In this document: in pieces, positions 48,060 to 55,843 of the stretch
Numbering within the stretch: position 1 is the stretch's first letter
Layout: every line of letters starts with the position of its first letter
Source: Campylobacter showae
GTDB taxonomy: Bacteria; Campylobacterota; Campylobacteria; Campylobacterales; Campylobacteraceae
Direction of reading: 5' to 3'
Assembly: GCF_004803815.1 (NCBI RefSeq)
Contig: NZ_CP012544.1
Location: 1,984,001-2,048,000, forward strand
DNA length: 64,000 nucleotides
Notes under the pieces: model-generated
The model's database searches: none
Seen by the model: only the letters and a program-made list of their open reading frames with translations
Told to the model about the DNA's origin: nothing
Made by a program: the position numbers and the translations under genes

Positions 48060-49062
48060 CGGATTTTTCCGTGATGTGAGGCAAAATTTGCACGCTGCCT
48101 AGTTCGCTACACATCGGACAGCGGTAAAAATGCATCGGAAAGGCGTTTTTGCAGCTCTTGCAGACGTAGTTAAAGCTAAGCGCGGCTTTGTCGTAGTCGG
48201 CCGCTTTTAGCTTCTTTAAAACCTCTAGCTCAAAACCGAGCGGCGCACCGTCCTCGTCGCTCATGCCTTTGACGAAAAATAGGCTCTTATACTCGGGATC
48301 GGTTAAATTTACGGGCGTGTTTTGATAATAAACCAAATCCAAAACGTTCTCAAGCGGCGGAAAATCGCTAAAATCCTTAAGTCCTGAGCCGCTTAAATTT
48401 AATCTCTCCATCGCCATACGCCGCACGAGCGCAAATTCGTCCTTTAGGGCTAAAATTTCGTTAATTTTAGCGGATTCGTCTCTGTTTTTATCCGATAAAA
48501 TTTGCAGCGCCTTTATGTAGGCCGTCTGCGCCCTCACGCCCTCGCCGAGCTCCTGCAACGCGTCCAAAGCCTGTAGCGCGCCCCCATAATCTTTTAGTTT
48601 TTCGAAAATTATCGTTAGAGATTTTAGCGCGATTTGATTTCGCGGAGAGATTTTTAGCGCCTCTAAAAAGACGCTTTTTGCGCGCTCTAGAAAGCCCGCC
48701 TTAAAATAAGTCTGACCCAGATCGGTAAAAATTTGCTCCTTTGCCGCTCGGTTTTTAGCCCGCTCTAAAGCTACGGCATAGACGTTGATGGCCTTTTCAA
48801 AATATCCGCTTTTTGAAAACGTCCCCGCCAAAAAGCACATCGTAGCCGTATCCGCGCCCGAGTTTATCAAAAGCTGCTTGTTTTCGTCGCTCAGGCCTTG
48901 AGATTTGCCGAATTTTTTCAAAAATCCCGCGATCTCCGCCTTTTCGTCCTTGCTCTTAAAAACGCCCCACGCATAGCTAAAAACGGCGATCACGAGCACC
49001 GCGGCGACTAGCACCACGAGGCCGAAAATCGGGTCTCTAAATTCGATAAAAAATATATCCAA
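48037..49062 (-). CDS. LapB/YciM-like membrane-anchored TPR protein with zinc ribbon
   Basis: An N-terminal membrane anchor (GLVVLVAAVLVIAVFSYAWG) is followed by several TPR-like helical repeats (for example FTDLGQTYFKAGFLERAKSV) and a C-terminal metal-binding knuckle CKSCKNAF...CPMC. This is the layout of LapB/YciM, which controls LPS synthesis in E. coli; here the role is inferred only from architecture. There is no ATG. TTG at 49062 has a GAAAG seven bases upstream; TTG at 49083 would extend it by seven residues with a near-leaderless mRNA. The -10 box (complement) is at 49095-49100. Confidence 0.7.
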   Translation of the reverse strand: MDIFFIEFRDPIFGLVVLVAAVLVIAVFSYAWGVFKSKDEKAEIAGFLKKFGKSQGLSDENKQLLINSGADTATMCFLAGTFSKSGYFEKAINVYAVALERAKNRAAKEQIFTDLGQTYFKAGFLERAKSVFLEALKISPRNQIALKSLTIIFEKLKDYGGALQALDALQELGEGVRAQTAYIKALQILSDKNRDESAKINEILALKDEFALVRRMAMERLNLSGSGLKDFSDFPPLENVLDLVYYQNTPVNLTDPEYKSLFFVKGMSDEDGAPLGFELEVLKKLKAADYDKAALSFNYVCKSCKNAFPMHFYRCPMCSELGSVQILPHITEKSDENSMPF

Positions 49063-49094
49063 AATGCCGCTTTCTAAAGTCAAATTTAACGCCG

Positions 49095-49118
49095 ATTATA
49101 GCAAAACGATTGTATAAT
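49095..49118. promoter_or_regulatory. Back-to-back -10 boxes of the TPR gene and dnaG
   Basis: The complement of TATAAT is at 49095-49100 for the minus strand, and TATAAT is at 49113-49118 for the plus strand. Only 12 bases separate them. The dnaG ATG follows its box by seven bases, so that transcript would start at or next to the ATG. Confidence 0.6.
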
Positions 49119-49125
49119 CTCGCTT

Positions 49126-50781
49126 ATGATCGATCCAAAATCAATAGAAAGACTAAAAGCGCAAACCGATATCGCAGATATCGTCGGGCACTATCTGCCG
49201 CTTAAAAAAAGCGGCGCGAACTTCGTGTGCGTATGCCCGTTTCACGACGATAAAAACCCGAGCATGAGCGTGAGCCCGTCGCGCGGGATATTTCACTGCT
49301 TTTCGTGCAAAGCCGGCGGCGACGCGATCAAATTCGTGATGGACTACGAAAAGCTAAGCTACCCCGAAGCCGTCGAAAAGATCGCCGGACTGCAAAATTT
49401 CACGCTAAACTACGTGCGCGGCGGCGAACCGGCGAAGGAAAACAAGCACATCCTAGAAAACGCAAACGCCTTTTACCGCTCGCTGCTTTATAAAACGCCC
49501 GCGGCCGTAGAGTATTTGTATTCGCGCGGTATCACGGACGAGCTGATCGATAAATTTGAACTAGGTTTCGCGCCTGAGAGCGCGCAGACGATAAGGCTAC
49601 TGCAAAACGAACAAATCGAGCCCAAAGAAGCCCTAGAAGTCGGCATCGTAAAGCAAAACGAAAACGGCATCTACGCTAGCTTCATAAACCGCATCACCTT
49701 TCCTATCTACACGCACGCGGGACGGCTCGTGGGCTTTGGCGGACGTACGATCAGCGGCAACCCCGCAAAATACGTAAATTCGCCCCAGTCCGCGGTTTTT
49801 GACAAGTCCACGCTTTTTTACGGCTACCACTTGGCAAAGCGCGAAATTTTCACCAAAAATCAAATCATAATCACCGAAGGCTACTTGGACGTCATCATGC
49901 TGCACAAGGCGGGCTTTAACAACGTCGTAGCGGTGCTTGGAACCGCTCTCACGACCAAGCATTTGCCGCTTTTAAAACGCGGCGAGATTAGCGTCATCTT
50001 GTGCTTTGACGGCGACGACGCGGGCATAAATGCCGCGACGAAGTCCGCCCTGCTGCTCGCGCAAAACGAAATCGACGGCAGCGTAGTCATTATTGAGGGC
50101 GGCGCAGACCCCGCAGATATGGTGGTAGCGGGCAAAATAGAGTATCTGCGTCAAATTTTTGAAAGCGGCACGGAGATCGGCGAATTTTACATCAGACATT
50201 TAGCTAGCGGCTTTGACCTCTCGCGCCCCGTACAAAAGCAAAAGGCGCTAGAAGCGATCCAGGCCTTTACCTCGAGTCTAAAACCCGTCGTCGCAAACTC
50301 CTACGCGCCGCTCGTGGCTAAAATTTTAAAGATAGCCGAGGGGTCGTTTTGGCTAACTAGAGGTACAAATACGCAAGCCGCTCAGGAGCGCATGCAAGCC
50401 TACGAAATGCAAAATTTACGGGCAAACTCGGGGCGCAAAGATCCGCTAGAAATCCAAATTTTAAAAACGATGATAGAAAACGAGAGTCTAAAAAAATTTA
50501 TTTTAGAGAATTTAAAGCCAGATTATTTCGCGCGCCACAGGGCAGTCTACGAGGCGATAACAGCGGGAGCGGACGCGAACGATCCGTCCGTGCGCGAGAT
50601 AATATTTGAAAAATACGAGGCGTTTAAAAACGAGGAGGAAATTTTACAAAACCTAAAATTTTTTAAAACAAGGTTTTACAAAAATTTATACAAAAAGTAT
50701 TCGGCGTCGCAAATCTCGCTAGAAGAAAAGCAACCGATACTAAAAAAAATCAACGAAATTTTAAAGGAACTTAAAAAATGA
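49126..50781 (+). CDS. dnaG: DNA primase
   Basis: Makes RNA primers at the replication fork. 551 residues with an N-terminal zinc finger (CVCPFHDDKNPSMSVSP ... FHCFSCKAGGD), a Toprim domain (IITEGYLDVIMLHKAGF and CFDGDDAGINAA) and a C-terminal helicase-interacting region. There is no Shine-Dalgarno sequence before the ATG, and the -10 box position suggests a leaderless mRNA. It overlaps the PP-loop gene by four bases (ATGA). Confidence 0.96.
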   Translation: MIDPKSIERLKAQTDIADIVGHYLPLKKSGANFVCVCPFHDDKNPSMSVSPSRGIFHCFSCKAGGDAIKFVMDYEKLSYPEAVEKIAGLQNFTLNYVRGGEPAKENKHILENANAFYRSLLYKTPAAVEYLYSRGITDELIDKFELGFAPESAQTIRLLQNEQIEPKEALEVGIVKQNENGIYASFINRITFPIYTHAGRLVGFGGRTISGNPAKYVNSPQSAVFDKSTLFYGYHLAKREIFTKNQIIITEGYLDVIMLHKAGFNNVVAVLGTALTTKHLPLLKRGEISVILCFDGDDAGINAATKSALLLAQNEIDGSVVIIEGGADPADMVVAGKIEYLRQIFESGTEIGEFYIRHLASGFDLSRPVQKQKALEAIQAFTSSLKPVVANSYAPLVAKILKIAEGSFWLTRGTNTQAAQERMQAYEMQNLRANSGRKDPLEIQILKTMIENESLKKFILENLKPDYFARHRAVYEAITAGADANDPSVREIIFEKYEAFKNEEEILQNLKFFKTRFYKNLYKKYSASQISLEEKQPILKKINEILKELKK

Positions 50782-51764
50782 AAGCATTAGTTTTATTTAG
50801 CGGCGGGCTTGATAGTATGATCTCTATCAAGCTGCTGACAACCCAAGGCATCGAAGTTACGGCGATCCATATCGACATCGGATTTAGCGGCGACGAGAAA
50901 AAGGCGGAAATTTTACGCCGCCGCGCGAACGAAGCCGGAGCCGAGTTTAAGATCGTAGATATCAGAAACGAATACCTGCGCGAGGTGCTTTTTACGCCAA
51001 AGCACGGCTACGGCAAGCACTTTAACCCCTGCATCGACTGCCACGGATATATGTTTAAAACGGCGCTTGCGATGATGAGCGCGGAGGGCGCTAGCTTTAT
51101 CGCTACGGGCGAGGTGATCGGCCAGCGTCCGATGAGTCAGAGGCGCGACGCTATGGCGCAGGTCAAAAACGCCGCGGGCGACGAGGAGGATCTCATCCTG
51201 CGCCCGATGTCCGCACAGCTGATGAAGCCTACAAAACCCGAGCACGAGGGCTGGGTCGATCGCAGTAAGCTGCTAGGCATCAGCGGACGCGACCGCAAAA
51301 GACAGCTAGCCCTCGCCAAGGAATTCGGCTTTAGCGAATTTGAGACGCCCGGCGGCGGGTGCTTGCTCACGATAGAGAGCTTTTCAAATAAAATCAAAGA
51401 TTTCATCAAATTTGACCCGGACATGACTAGCGCGGATATGCAGCTACTCCGCATCGGGCGGCATCTGCGCCTAGCAAACGGCACCAAAATGGTCATCGGC
51501 CGCGACGAAAACGACAACGCCAAACTACTAGCTCTAAATAATCCCAAATTTACGCAGATCAAATTTGACGAGGGCGTCGTGGGCGCGACTAGTCTCGTGG
51601 ATGCTAAATTTAACGAGGCTGATCTTGAGTTTGCCGTGCGGCTGGCGCTTGCCTACACCAGAGCAGACAAAGATACGGCGGTGCTCGCTAGAGTCGGGGA
51701 GCGCGAGATTTGCGTGAAGCCTTTTGAGAGCAAAGAGTCTGCGCAGGAGTTTTTTGTTAGTTAA
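50778..51764 (+). CDS. PP-loop ATP pyrophosphatase, tRNA thiolation-like
   Basis: 328 residues. The N-terminal PP-loop SGGLDS (residues 8-13) adenylates a substrate. The motif FNPCIDCHGYMF and FIATGEVIGQRPMSQ follow, as in the ThiI/MnmA/TtuA-like enzymes that thiolate tRNA. The C-terminal half (GGGCLLTIESFSNKIKDFI and after) is a separate domain conserved in the epsilonproteobacterial version. The specific tRNA position cannot be inferred. The start is coupled to the dnaG stop. Confidence 0.75.
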   Translation: MKALVLFSGGLDSMISIKLLTTQGIEVTAIHIDIGFSGDEKKAEILRRRANEAGAEFKIVDIRNEYLREVLFTPKHGYGKHFNPCIDCHGYMFKTALAMMSAEGASFIATGEVIGQRPMSQRRDAMAQVKNAAGDEEDLILRPMSAQLMKPTKPEHEGWVDRSKLLGISGRDRKRQLALAKEFGFSEFETPGGGCLLTIESFSNKIKDFIKFDPDMTSADMQLLRIGRHLRLANGTKMVIGRDENDNAKLLALNNPKFTQIKFDEGVVGATSLVDAKFNEADLEFAVRLALAYTRADKDTAVLARVGEREICVKPFESKESAQEFFVS

Positions 51765-52037
51765 ATTTAAGAGCTTTAAATTTGCCTGATTTGTAAAAAC
51801 GGCAAAATTTAAAGCTAAAAATACTATCTTTCTTTGAAATTTGCCGTAGAATTTGCTGCAAATTTTACGGCCTTTGCGCGGATAAATTTCAAATTTACGA
51901 CACAAGCCATTTGTTTTAACTCGGCAAATTTAATTTACCTTGCGACGCATCAAAACCAAAATGATACTGGCTTTTATTTTATTTTGAGATATTTTAAGTA
52001 TAATTCTCATTTTAATATAATAGTATGAGTTTTTGCG

Positions 52038-52634
52038 ATGGATTATCAAGGATTATTTTTATTGGCACAGTTTTTAAACGAGAGAAAAAAGGCGAGTCGT
52101 AAAGAGATAGCGGAGTTTTTATCGCGCGAAACTGGTGCGAGTCAAAGCAAAACGGACACGCTTTTAAACGTCATAGCAAATAGCCCAAAAATTCAAGCTT
52201 TGCCGCAAGAAAAAAGGATCGTTTTAAAGACTTCGCGCGGGATTTACGAGATAAGCAAAGCTGGCGAAAAACTCTTAAAAAGCAAAAACGCTAGACAAAA
52301 TTTTGAAGCTTGGATTGACGGCGTTTACGGAGAAACTGCGACGCAAAATTTACCAGCGCCCAAAACTAAAAAATACCTAAAAACCATCACCGCTCTCGTC
52401 GTCCACGAGATAAAGGACAAAATGATCGGCGAAGCAATCAAAAAGCCGATAGAAGCGATAAAATCGCTCGCTCTAAAGCTCATGAAAAAGCATAAATATT
52501 TAGGCAAATTTTATGCTTTTAGACACTTTTTTTTGGCGCTTTTGGCTGCCAAGATTGCGTTTGACGTCGTCAAATTCTTTAAAAATCGCAAGCTAGAAAA
52601 ACTGCTTGCAGGCAATCAACCGGTAGGCTGTTAG
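52038..52634 (+). CDS. Putative winged-helix protein with C-terminal membrane segment
   Basis: 198 residues. The N-terminal 85 residues look like a winged helix (FLNERKKASRKEIAEFLSRETGASQSKTDTLL then IVLKTSRGIYEISKAGEKLL). A linker and amphipathic basic helices follow (KKPIEAIKSLALKLMKKHKY), then one hydrophobic segment (FFLALLAAKIAFDVVKFF) near the C-terminus. I do not recognise the family. It lies 99 bases from the distal end of the CRISPR array and points toward it. A TATAAT-like box could not be assigned with confidence, although TATAAT occurs in the AT-rich DNA before it (52013-52018 reads TAATAT/ATAATA). Confidence 0.5.
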   Translation: MDYQGLFLLAQFLNERKKASRKEIAEFLSRETGASQSKTDTLLNVIANSPKIQALPQEKRIVLKTSRGIYEISKAGEKLLKSKNARQNFEAWIDGVYGETATQNLPAPKTKKYLKTITALVVHEIKDKMIGEAIKKPIEAIKSLALKLMKKHKYLGKFYAFRHFFLALLAAKIAFDVVKFFKNRKLEKLLAGNQPVGC

Positions 52635-52691
52635 CTAAGTTAACAGAAAATCATAAATTATTTATTGCAACTTTATATTTTGTCGCCCGTC

Positions 52692-52697
52692 TATAAT
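52692..52697 (+). promoter_or_regulatory. -10-like box pointing into the CRISPR array
   Basis: TATAAT on the plus strand, 36 bases before the distal repeat. If active it would make RNA antisense to the crRNA precursor. There is no good -35 box. Confidence 0.3.
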
Positions 52698-52733
52698 CAA
52701 TCGCACAGCATACTAAGCCGCAAAAATTGATTG

Positions 52734-53617
52734 CATCAAAACTCCAACGGAGTAAATTTTAACTATATCATGGGTTTCGCTCAAGCTTTAGCACCGTTTG
52801 GTTTCAAACTCCAACGGAGTAAATTTTAACTTTTGGAAGTTTTGGGAAGTTTTAAGATATAGTGGTTTCAAACTCCAACGGAGTAAATTTTAACAGCGGC
52901 ACGTGATAGTTATTAGTATGCTCAAAAACGAGTTTCAAACTCCAACGGAGTAAATTTTAACCCGTACAAGTCCTGGATAGAGGACGTAAAAGAAAGTTTC
53001 AAACTCCAACGGAGTAAATTTTAACGGGAGCTCGGGAGGGGCGGCGTCTTCTTGTTTTAGTTTCAAACTCCAACGGAGTAAATTTTAACGGGAGCTCGGG
53101 AGGGGCGGCGTCTTCTTGTTTTAGTTTCAAACTCCAACGGAGTAAATTTTAACGCATAGCTCTAGCCGCGCAGGCCGTAGGCAAAAACCGTTTCAAACTC
53201 CAACGGAGTAAATTTTAACTTTACGAGGACGCGGCGAGCGTAGCGGCTAAGGCATTGTTTCAAACTCCAACGGAGTAAATTTTAACTATAACCTGCGGAT
53301 CTTTGCCCGCGCATCCTGCTAGGTTTCAAACTCCAACGGAGTAAATTTTAACTAGCGCTCTTTCATTTCGCATAGGCCAGCATCGACGTTTCAAACTCCA
53401 ACGGAGTAAATTTTAACACCTATATTATTGTCGCCCTCTTCGTCTTCATAACTGTTTCAAACTCCAACGGAGTAAATTTTAACCCGCGTCGCTTACTATT
53501 GCAGCTCCAGCCGTCAAGCCGTTTCAAACTCCAACGGAGTAAATTTTAACGCGTATCATTGGGGACATCTTCAGGCTCTAAATTCTTGTTTCAAACTCCA
53601 ACGGAGTAAATTTTAAC
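52734..53617 (-). CRISPR. Type I-B CRISPR array, 14 repeats and 13 spacers
   Basis: The repeats are 30 bases. On the minus strand, the crRNA sense, they begin GTTAAAATTTACTCC and end GTTGGAGTTTGAAAC. They start at 52734, 52801, 52865, 52932, 52996, 53060, 53124, 53190, 53257, 53323, 53388, 53454, 53521 and 53588. Spacers are 34-37 bases. The GAAAC 3' end, the intact repeat next to the cas genes and the degenerate repeat at 52734-52763 (four changes in its last five crRNA-sense bases) all say that transcription and new spacer insertion come from the right. The small ACTCC/GGAGT hairpin fits Cas6 processing. Spacers at 53026-53059 and 53090-53123 are identical. Confidence 0.98.
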
Positions 53618-53984
53618 AGCACCAAAATATACATTTTTAGGACTATAAAAACTCAAAGTCTATATTTTTACGCCTTAAATTTGCATAAAAAGCAAAATAA
53701 TATCGATACAAAATGCCCTAAATTTCATCATTTCTAAAATCTTAGAAAAAGCTTTATCGACATGATTTGGATTTAAAAAGGCACTTAGAAATCAAATATC
53801 CCGCCGCAACAAAAGTAAGCTAGCGCCCCCCCAACCCGACACCATACCCAAAGATGCATAAGTCAAATTTGACCGCAAATGAGTAGCGATTTTTGTGCCG
53901 CATTTTAATGAAGTAGCGACACTAAAATCAAATCATCAAAATGCAACCGCGACCTTTTGCTGTCCCTACCGACAAATATCAAAT
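53618..53984 (-). promoter_or_regulatory. CRISPR leader and cas1-array spacer
   Basis: 367 bases between cas1 and the array. The first 100 bases next to the repeats are very AT-rich, as a leader should be, and carry TATAGT on the minus strand (complement at 53642-53647). That would start the pre-crRNA about 18 bases before the first repeat. Further out are a C7 run (53826-53832) and AAATTT words. I see no gene. Confidence 0.6.
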
Positions 53985-54983
53985 TTACCCCCACCTAAAT
54001 CCCTCGTAAGGCGCATCTTCGCAGATACATTTTTTGATCTGATTAGCTTCGCGGCGGATCACCTGCCGCCACGTGAGATCGCGCCCGCCCAGCGAGATCG
54101 TTTCGCCAAGCCTTGCGATCATCTTTAGCTCGATCTTTTGCACGGCGTCGTTGCTAAATTTTATCCGCCCGGCGTCGGTTTGAAAGTCCTTTGCCGTGAT
54201 CTCTTTTTTATTTAGCATACTAAAAATCAGCGTATCGCCCAAAATCGGCTTAAAAATCTCCGCAAGATCGAGGTGCAGGCTCAACGCGCGGTAGTTTGGC
54301 TCGTGCAAAAAGCCGATGCGCGGATCAAGCTCGGTTTTGTAAATTTCGCTGAGGCAGACGTTATAGATGCGCGTATTTACGTAGCTTATGAAGCTGTTGA
54401 TTTTATCGGCGGGCGGGCGCTTAGAGCGGACGGTAAATTTAAAGCTTTTTTGATCCGCGATTATCTCGTTCCACTTTTCGTAGTATAACTTTTGAAACGC
54501 CCCTTCTACCGCCATTATCGCAGGCACGTCCGCGGCAGCGTTTAGCGCCTCTATGTGGGGCGAGACGTCAAATTTTACGCCGTGTCTTTTGCAATTTGCC
54601 GCGTCGTTTAGGATGTGCGCACGAGTGATCTCGCGAGCGATGTAGGCGCGCTTAAGCGGATCGTCAAAGGCGCGGACCTGATTTAGTAGCACAAAGCCGC
54701 TTTTATTGACCGAGTTTGAGGTGTTTGGATAAAAGTTCCCGCGAAAGCTCTGATATGGGCTAAAAATGTGCAAAAGGACGTTGTTGTCCGCCAAAAACGC
54801 CATGGTGTAGGTGTCGATCTGCACTTTTGCAAGCACGTAAATTTCATCGATCGCATTTATCGGCAAAATTTTACTAGCGACGACCGCGCCTGCATCGTCA
54901 AATTTATCAAAATAGATATTGTTATCTTGCCTGCGAAGCCTGCCTGCGCTCAAAATAAAATGCGTCCTATCGCTTTTTTGCAT
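53985..54983 (-). CDS. cas1: CRISPR integrase Cas1 (type I-B)
   Basis: Inserts new spacers together with Cas2. 332 residues, with the metal ligands Glu160 (AVEGAFQKLYYEKW), His227 (GFLHEPNYRALSLHLDL) and Asp239/Glu242 intact. AAGGA precedes the ATG. It is the last gene of the cas operon, after cas2, and lies next to the leader. Confidence 0.97.
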   Translation of the reverse strand: MQKSDRTHFILSAGRLRRQDNNIYFDKFDDAGAVVASKILPINAIDEIYVLAKVQIDTYTMAFLADNNVLLHIFSPYQSFRGNFYPNTSNSVNKSGFVLLNQVRAFDDPLKRAYIAREITRAHILNDAANCKRHGVKFDVSPHIEALNAAADVPAIMAVEGAFQKLYYEKWNEIIADQKSFKFTVRSKRPPADKINSFISYVNTRIYNVCLSEIYKTELDPRIGFLHEPNYRALSLHLDLAEIFKPILGDTLIFSMLNKKEITAKDFQTDAGRIKFSNDAVQKIELKMIARLGETISLGGRDLTWRQVIRREANQIKKCICEDAPYEGFRWG

Positions 54984-55052
54984 CTTTGTTCCTTAAATTT
55001 AGCCGGGATTTTAAGTGTCGCCGTCAAATTCGGCAAATTTACGCGAGCAAAT

Positions 55053-55331
55053 TTAACTAAACAGCGCGCCGCTTTTATCCTGTCCGATGACTATACGCTT
55101 GGAATACTTCAGCGAATTAAACGTGTAAATCACGATAGAATCAAGCTGCGGGGCGCACTCTTTTTGCAGCATTGTGCTTAGTTTTTTAAAATCGCTCTCG
55201 CGGATTTCGCCTTCAAAAACGGAAAACTGCACTCGCGGCAAAAACTTCTCGACCCCCTTTCTGATGCGGTTTGCGTTGTTTTTCTCTTTTTGCTCGGCGC
55301 CGGCGATGTCGTAAAATAAAATCACGTACAT
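55053..55331 (-). CDS. cas2: CRISPR-associated Cas2
   Basis: 92 residues from the ATG at 55331: MYVILFYDIAGAEQKEKNN, with the conserved Asp8 after strand one, and VQFSVFEGEI for the second part of the ferredoxin-like fold. It forms the Cas1-Cas2 adaptation complex. A TTG at 55355 would overlap cas4 and is less likely. It lies 11 bases after cas4 and 69 bases before cas1. Confidence 0.95.
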   Translation of the reverse strand: MYVILFYDIAGAEQKEKNNANRIRKGVEKFLPRVQFSVFEGEIRESDFKKLSTMLQKECAPQLDSIVIYTFNSLKYSKRIVIGQDKSGALFS

Positions 55332-55342
55332 TTTTCTAAATT

Positions 55343-55843
55343 TCAACTTGCGCAATATCCGCTATAAGCGCAGTTTGTGCAAAATTTACCCTGCGTAAAT
55401 TTCGGCGGCCGCTCCAGGTTTGTGAGTGCCGTTATCTCGCTTAAAATTTGCTCGATTAGAGCGAAATTTTCGCTGCTATCATCCACCAAAATCACCTTTT
55501 TGCCGCTGATTAATTTGCCTTTTACCTCTTTTAAATTTAAGCCCGTTTTTAAAAGATAGACGTAAAAAAGTAGCTGCATCTTGCCCGCAAGCTCGTTTTT
55601 TAGGCTCTTTTTGTATTCGGTGATGAGATAATGTCCGCGCTGCTTGGAAAGTTTGTCGAATTTTAAATTTGAAAATGCAAAGTCCTGCAAATTGCTCTCT
55701 TTGATCTCCGCTAGCGCCTTGCCCATCAGCACGTTTTCATCCTCCTGATCTGCGTGGATATGGTGAGCGTAAAGCCACGCCTCGCGCTTACAGGTGACGT
55801 AATAATTAACAAGCGTGCCGGTAATTTGGTCTTTGCAAAACAT
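55343..55843 (-). CDS. cas4: CRISPR-associated exonuclease Cas4
   Basis: 166 residues of the RecB-like family that trims prespacers and selects the PAM. Cysteines for the Fe-S cluster are at Cys18 (YYVTCKREAWL) and in the C-terminal FCTNCAYSGYC. The nuclease core shows LITEYKKS and MQLLFYVYLL. It shares one base with the cas3 stop (TAATG). Confidence 0.95.
   Translation of the reverse strand: MFCKDQITGTLVNYYVTCKREAWLYAHHIHADQEDENVLMGKALAEIKESNLQDFAFSNLKFDKLSKQRGHYLITEYKKSLKNELAGKMQLLFYVYLLKTGLNLKEVKGKLISGKKVILVDDSSENFALIEQILSEITALTNLERPPKFTQGKFCTNCAYSGYCAS

Noticed and set aside
55332-55355. Eight-residue N-terminal extension of Cas2 from a TTG
   Set aside because: Cas2 proteins begin right at the first beta strand, so the ATG at 55331 gives the normal start.
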